A DNA stretch of 64,000 nucleotides, taken from Fremontodendron californicum. Lineage: Eukaryota > Streptophyta > Magnoliopsida > Malvales > Malvaceae. Shown piece by piece: positions 44,201 through 55,551 of the stretch (within the stretch, counting starts at the first letter, position 1; every line of letters begins with the position of its first letter). The stretch is taken from assembly GCA_030761205.1 (NCBI GenBank), contig JAULJL010000018.1, forward strand, positions 12,358,501 to 12,422,500. The letters are read 5' to 3'. The notes under the pieces are model-generated. The model searched no databases. It was not told the DNA's origin and saw only the letters and a program-made list of their open reading frames with translations. The translations under genes and the position numbers were made by a program.

Positions 44201-46520
44201 AAATGGCTACTGCATGTGGTAAAAAAAATAATTTATTTTGACTATGGATGAGTAGTGAAAAAAAATTCAAAAGTCAGAATACCCAATCTAACATATTAAT
44301 CTTCCAACTAGCATGAGCCAAGGGATTTTTGGCTTGAGATCATTAGTTGATCTTGGCCAAAATCCTAGTTGAAATTTCATGAAATGCATGATTTTCAACC
44401 AACCAAACATATGACAATGGATCAAGCATGAGTCAAGAGCATGAACACAACCAACCAAGCAAGCCACATCAAGCAAGAACAAGCACAACAACATTGGTTA
44501 GGTTTCGGCTAGTGTGAAAAACATGTAGAAAAAGTTTGACAACTTAGTTATTTGATGAAAAGAAGAAGAAATCTTTTGGAACTTGTTTTGAAAAACAATT
44601 TTATTTCATGAAAGAAAATAAAATAAAAATGAAAATCGTAAAGGAATAACAAAATCATATGAACGAAGCATGGAGGAGAGCATGGAAGAAAATAGCTACC
44701 TTACTTTAGCTTTTCAAATCAAAGAGTGGTAAGAAAATGCCTTATTTTTTTCTTCTCTTTTCTTTCTTCGCCTCGCTTTTCTCTCAATAATAGCTACTAC
44801 CCTTGAAAAAATCTGACCTCCTCTTTAAAACCTTGAATGGCCGGCTACCTTAGGAAAATTAAAGTGTGTGCTCTTATTATTTTTTTAGCCCTTGGATGGA
44901 TGTGCTCCTCTTTTCTTCCATCCATCTAAGCCCTTGGATCAAAGATATTTTTATGACAATAAAAATGACATCTTGCAATCTAATCTTGGCCATTGAAAGA
45001 TGTACTCATCTTTCTATAAAGCAATTAGGCCATTGGATGAGCAAGGACATTTTGAAGATAGTAAAAATGACATCTTGTAATGTGATAGTGACCATTGGAT
45101 GAATTTAATCAAATCTCACCCTTCATTCATGAGCTGACAGCCAAGGGCCTGGAATATCCCAAAATTCCTTCATCTTTCATATTTTTTTAATTGCAAAATG
45201 GCCTTTTTTTTTGTTTTCTTCGATAAAATTACCTTTTAGCCCCCCTAAACTTAATTTAATTGCAAATGGACACCAATTTAGGATTTTTCTTTTCCAACTC
45301 ATCCCATTCAATGTAACACTTGATTCTGGAGGTTTTCATATTTTTCCGAGCTCATTTTCTATTTTTCCCGGATTTATCTCTGAAATTTTGGTTTAGTGCC
45401 TCCCAAATTTAGCCTTTTTCAAATGAGCTCCGATTCCATATTTTTCTTCACCAATCTCTTCCAAAAATTATAAAACTCAGATCTAGAAGTTTTCATAATT
45501 TTCGAGCTTGTTTGCTGTTTTTACCGGAATTATCTTTTGGAATTTAGGGTTAGTGCAACTGAACTTTGCCATTTTTCAAATGAGCTCCGATTCCAGATTT
45601 TTCTTCACCAATCTCTTCCAAAAATTATGAAACTCGGATCTGGAAGTTTTCATAATTTTTCGAGCTCGTTTGCTATTTTTCCAGGAATTATCTTTTGGAA
45701 TTTTGGGTTTGTGCACCCGAACTTTGCCATTTTTCAAATGAGCTCCGATTCCAGATTTTTCTTCACCAATCTCTTCCAAAAATTATGAAACTCAGATCTG
45801 GAAGTTTTTATAATTTTTCGAGCTCGTTTACTATTTTTTTCGGACTTATCTTTGGGAATTTTCGAGATTGCCCTTCAATCTCCGAAACCTCAGTTCTGCT
45901 CAAAACGAGTTCAATTTTTGGATTTTATTTTTCTACTTCCTTTGTCCTATATTGAATTTGAGTTGGTCTGGAAACGCCCAATTTTTATGATCAAATTCCC
46001 CTCCGATTTAGTTTTCCCCTTTTCAAACTCGAGAATTTTCTCGTTTTTCTATTTTTGCTCTAACCGGATCTTCCTTGGGATCCACTTCAAACTGGGCCTT
46101 GGGCTATTTTTCTTTATTCATCCTTTCTCAACTGGGGGCTTCAATTTTTATTGAATTGGGCTATCTTTGCAGTTTTCCCCAAATTTGCCGGATTAGGTCT
46201 TCCCCTACACTAAATTTCTGCAACTCATCTTCTAAACTCCATATCTTTCGTTGTAGATCTCGGATTGTCAAAATTCTTTCGCCATTGTTCAATTCAAATT
46301 TGAACCTTGATTTTGACTGAGAGTTGACTTTTTAGTGGTTGACTTTTTGGGCTTGACTTTTTTGGAGTTGACTTTTTCCAACTTGACTTTTTGCACTGAC
46401 ATCCGAAACAAAGTCTTGGGTACCCATCTATGGAATGGTGGAAGTCTATTTGCGTTTCGGGGAGTTGAAAAAGAAGAATCTGCTCAATTTAGGGGGCCCG
46501 AACAAAATTAGGTGTCTACA
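41295..46520 (-). repeat. 3' LTR of element F, second subtype (about 5.2 kb)
   Basis: The start of the LTR on the minus strand (TGTAGACACCTAATTTTGTT) is at 46520 next to the polypurine tract. The other end reads TGTCAATACGTGATCCCG on the plus strand, that is, the LTR ends in GTATTGACA. An alternative end at 41305 (TGATCCCG) is possible. W-box-type motifs lie at about 46313-46405, U3 repeats at 45240-45850, and the conserved U5 block at about 41575-41625. The primer-site copy at 41424-41433 has one mismatch. Confidence 0.82.
42110..43225 (-). repeat. GAATGACATGGCATGT minisatellite in the F LTR
   Basis: About 1.1 kb of 16-17-bp units, GAATGACATGGCATGT alternating with GAATGACATGGCATAAT and variants, becoming more irregular toward the left. 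It is inverted relative to 40685-41215. Long minus-strand frames of Met-Pro-Cys-His repeats are artefacts of the unit. Confidence 0.92.
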
Positions 46521-46590
46521 GCTGTCCCTCTTTGACTATTGCTGAGAATCAGGAATCAGGAAAAGATAAACTAGACAATAATTTTGTCCG
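46502..46590 (-). promoter_or_regulatory. Polypurine tract of F, bracketed by an inverted repeat
   Basis: On the element strand AAAGAGGGACAGC precedes TGTAGACACC. ACAAAATTA at 46502-46510 (LTR side) pairs with TAATTTTGT at 46579-46587 (3' UTR side), the same arrangement as in A, B and E. Confidence 0.75.
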
Positions 46591-46699
46591 GTCAGTGAAA
46601 TCACATGTGAAGGATAAAAGGGAGAATTATCATCATCATTTTTTTTTATATTTTTTTGATTTTTTATTTTTTTAGTAAACTGTAAAATAAACCTTAAAT

Positions 46700-47060
46700 T
46701 GAGTTCCCTGACTAATCAAGGCTCGACCCGTCTTCAAGAAACGAGTTCAATTTGCAAGAGAAGGAAATACCTCGACGAAAGTCTCGAGGCCTTACCTCAT
46801 CTTGGTGCAGCTTTGATTTGCAAGAAAAGAAAATACCTTGGCGGAAGTCCCGGGGCCTTATTCCATCTTGGTGTGGTCTTGATTTGCAAGAGAAGAAAAT
46901 ACCTCGACGGTAGTCCCGCGGCCTTATCCCATCTTGGTGAAGTCTTGATCTACAAGAGAAGAAAATACCTCGGCGGAAGTCCTGGGGCCTTATCCCATCT
47001 TGGTGTGAAATTATATGAAAGAGAATAAAATACCTCGACGAAAGTTCCGAGCTCTTATCC
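46700..47060 (-). repeat. 66-bp tandem array in the F 3' UTR
   Basis: About five units with TTGATTTGCAAGAGAAGAAA, ATACCTCGACGGAAGTCCCG and GGGCCTTATCCCATCTTGGT. Starts are at 46747, 46813, 46879 and 46945, a 66-bp period. The 109-codon plus-strand frame across it only reflects a unit length divisible by three. Confidence 0.88.
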
Positions 47061-47089
47061 TATCTTGGTGTGAAATTATATGAATTACA

Positions 47090-47205
47090 TGTGTCAGGAT
47101 ATTTCACCGAACTCCCTGGCAAACCCAACAGAGTTTTTAGAAAAATATCTCTTCACATGACATATATATAACTTTGGGATAAAATCAAATTTTTCAAAAA
47201 AGGAT
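47090..47205 (-). other. LTR-derived fragment inside the F 3' UTR
   Basis: GTCAGGATATTTCACCG, CTCCCTGGCAAACCC and ATATCTCTTCACATGACATA follow the order and spacing of 43325-43440 in the F LTR (CTTCCTGGCAAACCCGGCAA, then ATTCTTTCACATGATATT). An LTR piece thus appears to have been copied or recombined into the 3' UTR beside the 66-bp array. Confidence 0.5.
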
Positions 47206-47210
47206 AGAAG

Positions 47211-47215
47211 AATTT
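47211..47215. repeat. Target-site duplication AATTT, left of the solo LTR
   Basis: AATTT precedes TGTAACACCC and recurs at 49650-49654 right after GTTGTTACA. Confidence 0.85.
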
Positions 47216-49649
47216 TGTAACACCCTGTCCGGATAATCTACCTAAAATCCGGCAGAGTTTCCTTTCTATCTCAACTATAACCCTCCTGCAAATAACACTC
47301 AATTTTATATCCTCAACCAGCAGTATTTTTCAATACTATTACCACATATATCCATGCATATTCAAAAATTATTCATGATCAATTTATTCTCAAATCAAAC
47401 GTATTGATCTATTGTCTCATATCTTCAAATATATCCAGAAATAAACCTATCTCAGCAAGATTTACTAGATAAAAACATCAAAAGACCAAATCTTCTAGAA
47501 ATTTAGATATGATGCCCACCACGTCAATATACTCTTGAAACGGAGAGTAGAGGAAGGCAGCAATCCCGACACCTAAGTGTGTCCTGAAAATGAGAAATAA
47601 GAGGAGGTGAGATATATGAATATCTCAATGAGTAGACAATATTTAAAGCGTGTGAAAACCATAATGGAAATCTGTAAAGTATAATTGACATTTTCAAAAT
47701 AAATAATAACAAAACCATAATGAGTAATTCAAAGACGTAGCAAGCTTTTCAAATGTATAACAATATTATAATATTAAATCAATGAATAAAATCCGTAAAG
47801 TAAATCAAGTTTCGTATAATCGGGCTCCAACTTTCTGTCATGCACAAGAATATATCCATGAAATAACCAGGCAATATCCATGTAGGCATACTAGTAGCCG
47901 GCCCCAAAGGCCAATACCACCATAGGACGCCCCAAAGGCATATGTGTCGCTATGATGTGCCCCTAAAAGGCAAATATAACGGGATAGGGACTCTGGAGGT
48001 GGCTCCCACCACAAAGGCGTAGCACGCAGCTCCCATACCCCAGTCTAATATCACGGAATAGGGACTCTGGAGGTGGCTCCCGCCACAAAGGTGTAGCACG
48101 CAGCTCCCGTATTCCGGTCTAATATCACGGAATGGGGACTCTGGAGGTGGCTCCCGCCATAGAGGCGTAGCACGCAGCTCCCGTATTCCGGTCAAGGAAA
48201 TAATGTCATACATTAAGTCAGGTGGAGCCAAAACCATGTACGTCAAATTCTATGTAAAATCATATTTCATAAATCAACCAACTTACTCGATATAATATTT
48301 CTTGAAATAAAAATACTTTAATAACAAATCAATTCATATGATTAAATATCGTATATACCTTTAATACGTAAAATAAATATTATGTTAAAAATATATATAT
48401 ATAATTATAATTAAAGAAATTTCAAATAACTATAGTTGTCATCTACTCACAATCCTTGAGATGATCTCACTGTACACCTCGACCTGAAACTTCGGGATCC
48501 ACAGGTGACGTCGGATCTACGTGGCCTAGAGATTAACAATAATTAGTATCTATACATGCTCAAAGCATTACACAATTTTGAATGTAACTTAAGTCCCATA
48601 AGTCTACCCCATATACTAATTTCTCATACTCAAAACAACATATCCTTAATTTTTAATATCATTTCCATAATCATTTTCTCCATAATTCAACTCCATAATC
48701 ATGTCTTTATCAAATTCGTTTCTACTACTCCATGCGTTAGAGATTTTCATAATCCATAACCATCAATAGTACTATATTTATCTTAAGCAATAAATTCCAT
48801 ACTATCAAGCTAGATTATAAAATCATAACTTGAGTTTGGTACCAATAAGTCTAATTTATGAAGAAAATAACTAACTTAAACAATTAGAACAAAATCTTGG
48901 TCAAATTTGATAAATCCCGAAACAATGCTGAAACAGGGATCAACATAGAACAGCCAACTTCACCGAATTTTATCTTTTTAACCGCTTATCGGTTTTGGGT
49001 GATTCAAAAACCAAAATTCTCATATTGAAGTCTAGTTTCTAGGAAAAATATCAAAAAAATACAAACCCTAATGTAACGAACCCAGAAAATCCGAACAGCA
49101 AGCATGCTCAGTTTCCCCTGTTTTGCTTTTTCTTCCCATTTTCTTGTTCATGCTTTCAAATCCTTTTAATTCTTACCAAAAATGAGTAAAATTCATACTT
49201 AATAGATGGATTTCAGACCTTAACATGTATATGGTGTAAAGATCTTAGCATGCTCAAATAGAATATCTAAAGAAAATGAAGAATTTATCAAGAAACTAAC
49301 CTTGGATGTAATTTTTGTTGAGATTATGGTGGAATACTTGAATAAAATTTTGAGAGAGAGAGAGATAGAGTGGGAGGCCGGCTGCTTGAAGAAGAGAAGG
49401 AAAATGTTTTGAGATTTCGGGACAGAAAGATGAAGATAAAGAGATATTTTTCTTGTTTTTGGGATAATTGCATATTAGTCCCTCAACTTTTTATAAATAA
49501 CCATTAAGCCCCTAAACTTTTTAATATGTTCATTTTGATCCTTTCTTCTTTTATTTCCTTCACTTATAACTTCTTACCAATTTCCAAGTTTGTCCTTAAA
49601 ATTTTCGGGATTTAACTTTACATGATTATACGTAACCTCGGTTGTTACA
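47216..49649 (-). mobile_element. Solo LTR of a different retrotransposon family (2,434 bp)
   Basis: Bounded by TGTAACACCC and GGTTGTTACA (TG...CA) with the 5-bp duplication AATTT. There is no second LTR and no internal coding region, so it is a solo LTR left by recombination. It has no similarity to the Ogre-like LTRs. Minus orientation is favoured because only the reverse strand shows a leader-like CT-rich stretch (49335-49440: GCCGGCC then TCTCTCTC) followed by a donor-like AAG|GTTAGTTT near 49300. Ends of the type TGTAACACCC are frequent in chromovirus-type gypsy LTRs, but the family is not proven. Confidence 0.75.
47975..48196. repeat. 74-bp triplicate inside the solo LTR
   Basis: GGGACTCTGGAGGTGGCTCC begins at 47987, 48061 and 48135, with GTAGCACGCAGCTCCC and ATTCCGGTCTAATATCACGG between. 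These three GC-richer units stand out in AT-rich surroundings. Just before them (about 47898-47975) are three GGCCCCAAAGGC-like units. Confidence 0.88.
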
Positions 49650-49654
49650 AATTT
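49650..49654. repeat. Target-site duplication AATTT, right of the solo LTR
   Basis: Direct repeat of 47211-47215. Confidence 0.85.
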
Positions 49655-49739
49655 GTCCTTAAATTGAGTTCCTTGACTAATCAAGGCTCGACTCGTCTTA
49701 ATGAAACGAGTTCGATTTGCAAAAGAAGAAAATACCCTG

Positions 49740-50310
49740 GGGTTTTGAAAGATGTGCCTAGAGGTCGTGAAAAAGATATTTTGAAAGGTGATACCCGAAG
49801 ATTTTGAAAATAGTGTTCGGAGGTCTTAAAAATGGTTCCCGGAGGTCTTATCCATGATTTTGATAATAGTGCCCGAAGGTCTTAAAAATGGTGCTCGGAG
49901 GTTTTAAAAATGGTGCCCGGAGGTCTTATCCATGGTTTTTTGAGAAATATGCCCGGAGGTCTTAAAAGCATATGCCCGAAGGACTTAAAAATGGTGCCCT
50001 GAGGTCTTATCCATGATTTTTGATAATAGTGCCCGAAGGTCTTAAAAGTTATGCACAGAGGTCTTATCCATGATTTTTGAGAATTGTGCCCGAAGGTCTT
50101 ATCCATGATTTTGATAATAGTGCCAGGAGGTCTTAAAAATGGTGCCCGAAGGTCTTATCCATGATTTTAGAGAATTATGCCCGTAGGTCTTAAAAATGGT
50201 ACCCGGAGGTCTTATCCATGGTTTTTTTTGAGAAATGTGCCCGGAGGTCTTAAAAACATATGCCTGGAGGTCTTAAAAATGGTACCCAAAGGTCTTAAAA
50301 ATGGTGCAAA
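49740..50310 (-). repeat. GTGCCCGGAGGTCTTA short-repeat array, F 3' UTR
   Basis: About eighteen imperfect units with core GTGCCCGGAGGTCTTA. They are joined by either AAAATG or TCCATGATTTTGATAATA, giving units of about 22 and 35-40 bp in mixed order. This is a different array from the 66-bp one in the same element. Confidence 0.82.
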
Positions 50311-52089
50311 TTTTCATGACGCAGGTACAGAGATTAAACAAGATGCACATGCTTCATATTGGAAATGCAAATGTCTTGGATTGATGCAAATGCTTATTGA
50401 TGCAGATGCAAATGCAAAGATCAACATTGACGCAACTACTTCATGGAGTGATGTAGATGCAAAGACTGACAATGTGCAAATTCTTCTGAATGATGCAAAT
50501 ACAAAGATTAATCAATGTGTAGATGTTTCTAAATGATGCAAATGCAAATATCAATAATGATGCAAATGCTTCATGAAAAGATGCAGATGCAGAGCTCAAT
50601 AAAGAGGTAAGTGCTCGTGAATGAAGCCAACGTCCCCGATTATTTTTCTAGATCTTGGCTTAGCCTTTCCTTTTCAAATCAGAGTGTATCTTGAATACGC
50701 ATGCCCCATAAGTGATAATTCCCTTTTTGGTCCTTGGCTATCTTCTTGCCTCAACATTTTTCAAACGCTTATCAATAGATGCTTGTTTGTCGAGCTCTAT
50801 TTCTTTTTCTCATATCTGGAAGTCAAAGTCAACCCTAGTAGTTCCATACCTTTGGTTAGAAAAACCCTTGTCTCATGTCAACATCAAAAATGGTTATTTC
50901 AAAAAAAATATACTTGCTTTCCCATTTTGAAAAAATTTGCTCACTTAATGAAAACTTATGAGCCTAAAATATTAATCCCACAGTGTGTGATGTACGAATC
51001 TCTTGAAGACTGATGATCACTGTTAGGAAATTTTTTGAATGTCAATTTGGGTTTTTCAACTCGGATTGAAAGGCTTGATACAATAGGATTTTGGGTGATC
51101 GAAGAAAACTTCACCAAAAATGTATGTCCCTTCTAGGCTCACCAATGAAACATGTTATATAAAATACGAATTCCTTAAGAATCAAACAAATTCAACATTC
51201 TTTTAGTTTCCAAATCATGGAGTTTTGACAAGCGTCAAGATTGGTCGGGATGTTTAAACTGGAAAGTTAATTTTGAAGGGAAAAAAAGGTCTTAGTTTTT
51301 GAAGTCGATCCCCCAAATGAGAGCTGACAATTTGAGAGGTTCATGAATTCCTAGATGTTCCTCAATTTCTTCAAGATGACCTTCTCTTTTGTGGCATCGG
51401 CACTAAACATGGATGGCATAGAAAATTCCCATTTTACTCTAGACCGCCCATTTTTGGGTTTTCGCCCTAGAGTCCAATTCTTTCCATTCTTTCTTCTTCG
51501 TTTTTCTTGTTCTACCATGCACTTGAGAATTCTAAATTCTTCCATAGTGAAATGAGAATTCGATGAAATGGGATGGGATGGGATAAAATCTGAGGAAAAA
51601 CCCTCCAAATTAAATATTCATGCTTGATCAAAATGGACTTTTAAAGCATGTAATGTAGGCCAAGGTTCGGGGTTCAAAAAGAAAGGATAAAGAGGCCCAA
51701 AATATGTGTTTAAGGGTAATTAGATCAAGGATCATTTCTTGAGGAGGATTCCCTTTTGAAGCATTTGTCTCTTTGGACTTTTCTTTCCTTCATTTGACTT
51801 TTGCTTATTTTCTTCTTTGTTTTTGGCTTTCAATTCGCCATCATTTTTCACACACTTTTTTTGTGTGTGTTTTTTCTTCTTTTTGTCTTGTTTTGGCTTT
51901 CATTTTGCCATCATTTTCTTTTTCTCCTTTTTCTTTTGCATCTTCATTTCGACAGAGTGAGCCTGTATTTATTTGGGAGCTCAATTTGCTTTATATCTGT
52001 CTTCGAGTTAAGACTCATTTCTCCTTGATCTTTGAGAAGATCTTTCCTCGCATTTGCCCCCTAGTGTAGAGGGTGATCCTTGATCAGGG
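50311..52089 (-). other. Conserved 3' UTR of element F
   Basis: 50330-50630 holds ATGCAAATGC-type repeats. 50640-51420 matches C, B and E (TTGGCTTAGCCTTTCC, then CACAGTGTGTGATGTACG). The hairpin is at 51436-51473. A pyrimidine-rich tract (51780-51960) is the complement of the purine tract of B. AGGGTGATCCTTGATCAGGG lies near 52070. No gene was seen. Confidence 0.65.
51436..51473 (-). other. Conserved 38-nt hairpin, element F copy
   Basis: ACTCTAG pairs with CTAGAGT, and CCCA with TGGG across a T-run on the plus strand. Read on the element strand it matches the B copy, including the GGCGAAAA/CGGT internal loop. Confidence 0.7.
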
Positions 52090-53174
52090 TTCAAGGAAAT
52101 AATTCTTTCGGCTCAAAAGGGGTGACATGGAGAATTTCTTTTTGTGAAAGGGATATGAAAGATGGCCATTTCTCATATCAAGAACAAATATTCTCATTGA
52201 AAAGCAATCCTCAAGGGGAATAGATAATCAGAATTTCATTTTGCACTTGGAATCATCTGAATTCTCATATGCATGATATCATAATTTTTTTTCTTCTGTC
52301 GCATGCCCTAATGATTCATGCATTAGTTACCCCTTATCCACCATGTATTCATCATTTCCACATATGATGCCCCAATTTGATTAACCATGAGAATTTGTAT
52401 CATTACGAGGAACATTGCAAGTCTAGGTCTATATTGAAAAGGCTGAATTTCAATCTTAGGTTCTTCAAAGTGGCAAGAAAGAATATGGCTCAAAAATAGG
52501 TTTTCTCTAGGGAAATGGAATAATCTGGTTTAGTCATTGTGCCCCAAGATGTTAATCAAGAAAATATGCTTGGGCAATTGGTGTTTTGTGGTCATTGGAA
52601 AGGATATGAATGGCTTTGGCACAACCTTGATGCACATCAAATTACCATGATCCAAATTCTTGGAAGAATGTCTCATTTGTTAGAGTTTCCAAGAAGCTCA
52701 ACAAAATTTCAAAAATTTTGTTCCTTTGCTCATAGCCTAGGCTAGGTTCTTATTTTGCAAGCACAATGGTTTATGAAGTTAAATCATTCATATTCCTTGA
52801 AGCATTAGGTCTTTCTAGTTGTCTTAGTTCAAGGGACTTAAGCATAGGAAAGCCCAAAAGAGAAGGGAGAGGGTATTGGGTCATTTCTAACAATGATCAT
52901 CAATATTCTTGACACTATCCATTATTAGAACTTCCTTAATGCTTATTTTTTCCTATTCAAATTATTGTTAAAACACAACAAACACAAAGCATTTAAAATT
53001 CAAAATTCATTTAATTAATATGGATGCCGACATGAGACAAATGCTTTCATCATGAGGTATGAAACTACATGCATCAAAATGCTCCTATTGACATCCTTCA
53101 AAGGTAGTAATTCTCCTCCTCAAACCCTGAAAGAAACTGATTTATGGCAAAGCAGACTTCTACTGTCCGATAAG
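52090..53174 (-). other. Noncoding block in place of pol (element F)
   Basis: Counterpart of 18479-19330 in B, with ATGATGCCCCAATTTGATTA (52363), TCATTACGAGGAACAT (52401) and GGATGCCGACATGAGACAAA (53022). It joins the gag 3' end to the 3' UTR without any pol motif. Confidence 0.72.
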
Positions 53175-54598
53175 CTATGGAGTCAAAATGCCATTGTGGA
53201 CAAGACCTTCAATCCTTTCCTTCAGTTGTCTGCATTTTTCAGTTGAATGCCCAATTATCCCCATGTGATACTCACACTTGTTGTCAAGGTCATAACTCCT
53301 TGCTGATGGGTTTGGAGCTATTTTCAAAGGCACAGGGGTGAGGTGTCAATTCTTTATTAGTATCAGCAACAGGTCAGGGATTGGGATTGGAATTTTTTCT
53401 TGGTTGTCCCATGGTCATTTTTTAGAAGCAGGCCTTGTTGCAGAGATTGGTATAGTATTAGGTGCTTGGGGATGCATATTTGGTAAGTAAAGATAAAGGC
53501 TTGGAGATATATTGGTAGGGTAACATGATTGACATGAGGGGGATTGGGGAAATGGGACGAAATCTCCCATAGCTTGGACATTTTCCTCCTTCTTTTTGGA
53601 TGCCCCATTTCTCTCGGCATTGAATGTTCTTTCTCCTTCAAGTTTCCTATCCTTGATGGCATTCTCAGTCATCTCCCTAGAGATTACCATATCCGCAAAA
53701 TTCTTCGTGGCATTGCCGACGAGTCTATCATAGTACGTGGCCCGTAGTGTATTCACAAAAAGGACAGTGATTTCCTTCTGTGTCAAAGGCGGTCGTACTT
53801 GGGCGGCCATGTCCATCCACTGCTGAGCATATTCTTTGAAGCTCTCAGTGGCCTTTTTCTCCATATTTTTCAAGGTGAAACGGTTAGGTGCCATATCGGT
53901 CACATTCTTGTATTGGCTTAGAAAAGCCCTACCCAGATCATTCCAAGAGCGAATCTGATTCTTGCTCAACTGACTGTACCACCTAATCGCGAACCTGCTG
54001 GGGCTATCCTGGAAGCAGTGGATCAAAAGCTTACCATTATCTGTATGGCCCATCATCTTTCTGCAGAACACGGTGATGTGGGCTAATGGATCGGTTGTCC
54101 TATCATATTTCTCAAAGTTGGGAACCTTGAATTTAGGGGGAATGACTAAATCGGGGACCAAACAACGATCATTCGCATCTGCACTCCCAAATATATATAT
54201 GCTTTCTAATGCCTAGAGCCTTTCATCTCACAACTGATATTTCCCTTGGGAATCTGCCAACTTAGCTTCCTTCAATTCAACCATTTTCAATTTTTCCTGT
54301 TCAGCTGGATTATCTAAGTTCAGGATGTTGACAAGATTAACTGTGTTTTGAAAAGACTGGACATCTAACATCATGACCTCATTCTAACCCTTTTGTGCCA
54401 CTGACCCTTCTCTGGACATCTAACATCAAGATTAACTGTGTTTTCAGTGTACCCTTTTCCTTTGATCGAGGCAGATGCCAGCTCCATCAGTTTAGTCATC
54501 TGATCTCTAGATTCTGCTTGAGATTTTTCCAGCAGTTCTTGCAATTCTTCCTATGCCTTTTCCATTCTATCTATCCGGGTAACTTGTTCACTCTCCAT
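53175..54598 (-). pseudogene. gag: gag of element F, with stops
   Basis: The start ATG (complement of 54596-54598) gives MESEQVTRIDRMEKA, matching A and B, but a TAG follows within the coiled coil near 54552. The longest clean part, 54161-53415, has FKVPNFEKYDRTTDPLAHIT, SWNDLGRAFLSQYKNVTDM and SFKEYAQQWMDMAAQVRPP. A knuckle CEYHMGIIGHSTEKC is readable at about 53228-53275, and the frame ends at 53175. Because several stops precede it, the copy is a pseudogene, though its capsid domain is the least damaged of the four gags. Confidence 0.83.
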
Positions 54599-54719
54599 AG
54601 CTCTGGTCTGTATTATAAAGATGCTCAGTACTTCTTATACCTCTAATTTAAGAGAGAAACTTCTTCGAAGCTCTTAAAGCCAAGCCAATTTTTGTTTTAT
54701 CCCCCCAAATATGTTTCAT

Positions 54720-55551
54720 GATGAATGAGCCATGAATGCAATTTGATGCATGTGAAGAATAAACAAAGTGATGTATGGACACATACAGTGGACACATGCT
54801 GACTATGCATGTTATAAATGAAACATGATACACATACTATGCATGTAAAGAAATAAGAAAAATCAATGCTTGGATGTATGCAATGTATGACCATGTATGG
54901 TCCAGATGCATTTTCCAATGAATGATCCTATATACTATGAATGCAACTTGATATCAATATGATGCATGTGAAGAATAAATTATTAACACAGAGTGTGTAC
55001 AAAGAAATCATGCTGACAATGTATGCCATGAATGTAACCTGATGCCAATATGACAAATTAATGCATGAGCATATACAGAGAAATCATGCTGACTATGTGT
55101 GCCATGAATGCAACCTGATGCTAACATGATGCACGTAAAGAATAAACAAATTAATGCATGAACATATACAGAGAAATCATGCTGACCATGTTTGTCATGA
55201 ATGCAACATGACTCATGTAAAGAATAAACAAATGAATGCATGAACATATACAAAGAAATCAGGCTGACTATGTATGTCATGAATGCAACCTGATGTCAAC
55301 ATGATGCATGTGAAGAGTAAACAAATCAATGTATGAACATATACAGAGAAATCATGCTGGCTGTGTTTATCATGAATGTAACCTGATGCTAACATGATGC
55401 ATGTGAAGAATAAACAAATCAATGCATGAATATATATAGAGAAATCATGCTGACTGTGTTTATCATGAATGCAACCTTATGCTAATCATGATGCATGTGA
55501 AGAATAAACAAATCAATGCATGAACATATACAGAGAAATCATGCTGACTAT
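54720..55551 (-). repeat. ORF1-gag spacer of F with 93-bp repeats
   Basis: The words GAAATCATGCTGAC recur near 55003, 55080, 55173, 55255, 55348, 55441 and 55535, mostly 93 bases apart. Between them are ATGAATGCAACCTGATGCTA and GAAGAATAAACAAATCAATG. It is the expanded counterpart of 16360-16880 in B. Element E is inserted in the last unit, after flank ACTAT (55547-55551). Confidence 0.85.

Larger units (their letters stand above)
41295..55551 (-). mobile_element. Element F: gag-only Ogre-like element, minus strand, 5' part outside the window
   Basis: Read from right to left: a spacer with 93-bp repeats, gag (54598-53175), the noncoding block in place of pol, the shared 3' UTR with several repeat arrays, a polypurine tract, and the 3' LTR (46520-41295). 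A solo LTR of another family sits in the 3' UTR. At 55551 it is interrupted by element E, so ORF1 and the 5' LTR would lie right of the window. It lies inside LTR D. Confidence 0.83.

Noticed and set aside
46699..47028. 109-codon frame with repeated YLGGSPGALSHLG
   Set aside because: Translation of the 66-bp array in the F 3' UTR.
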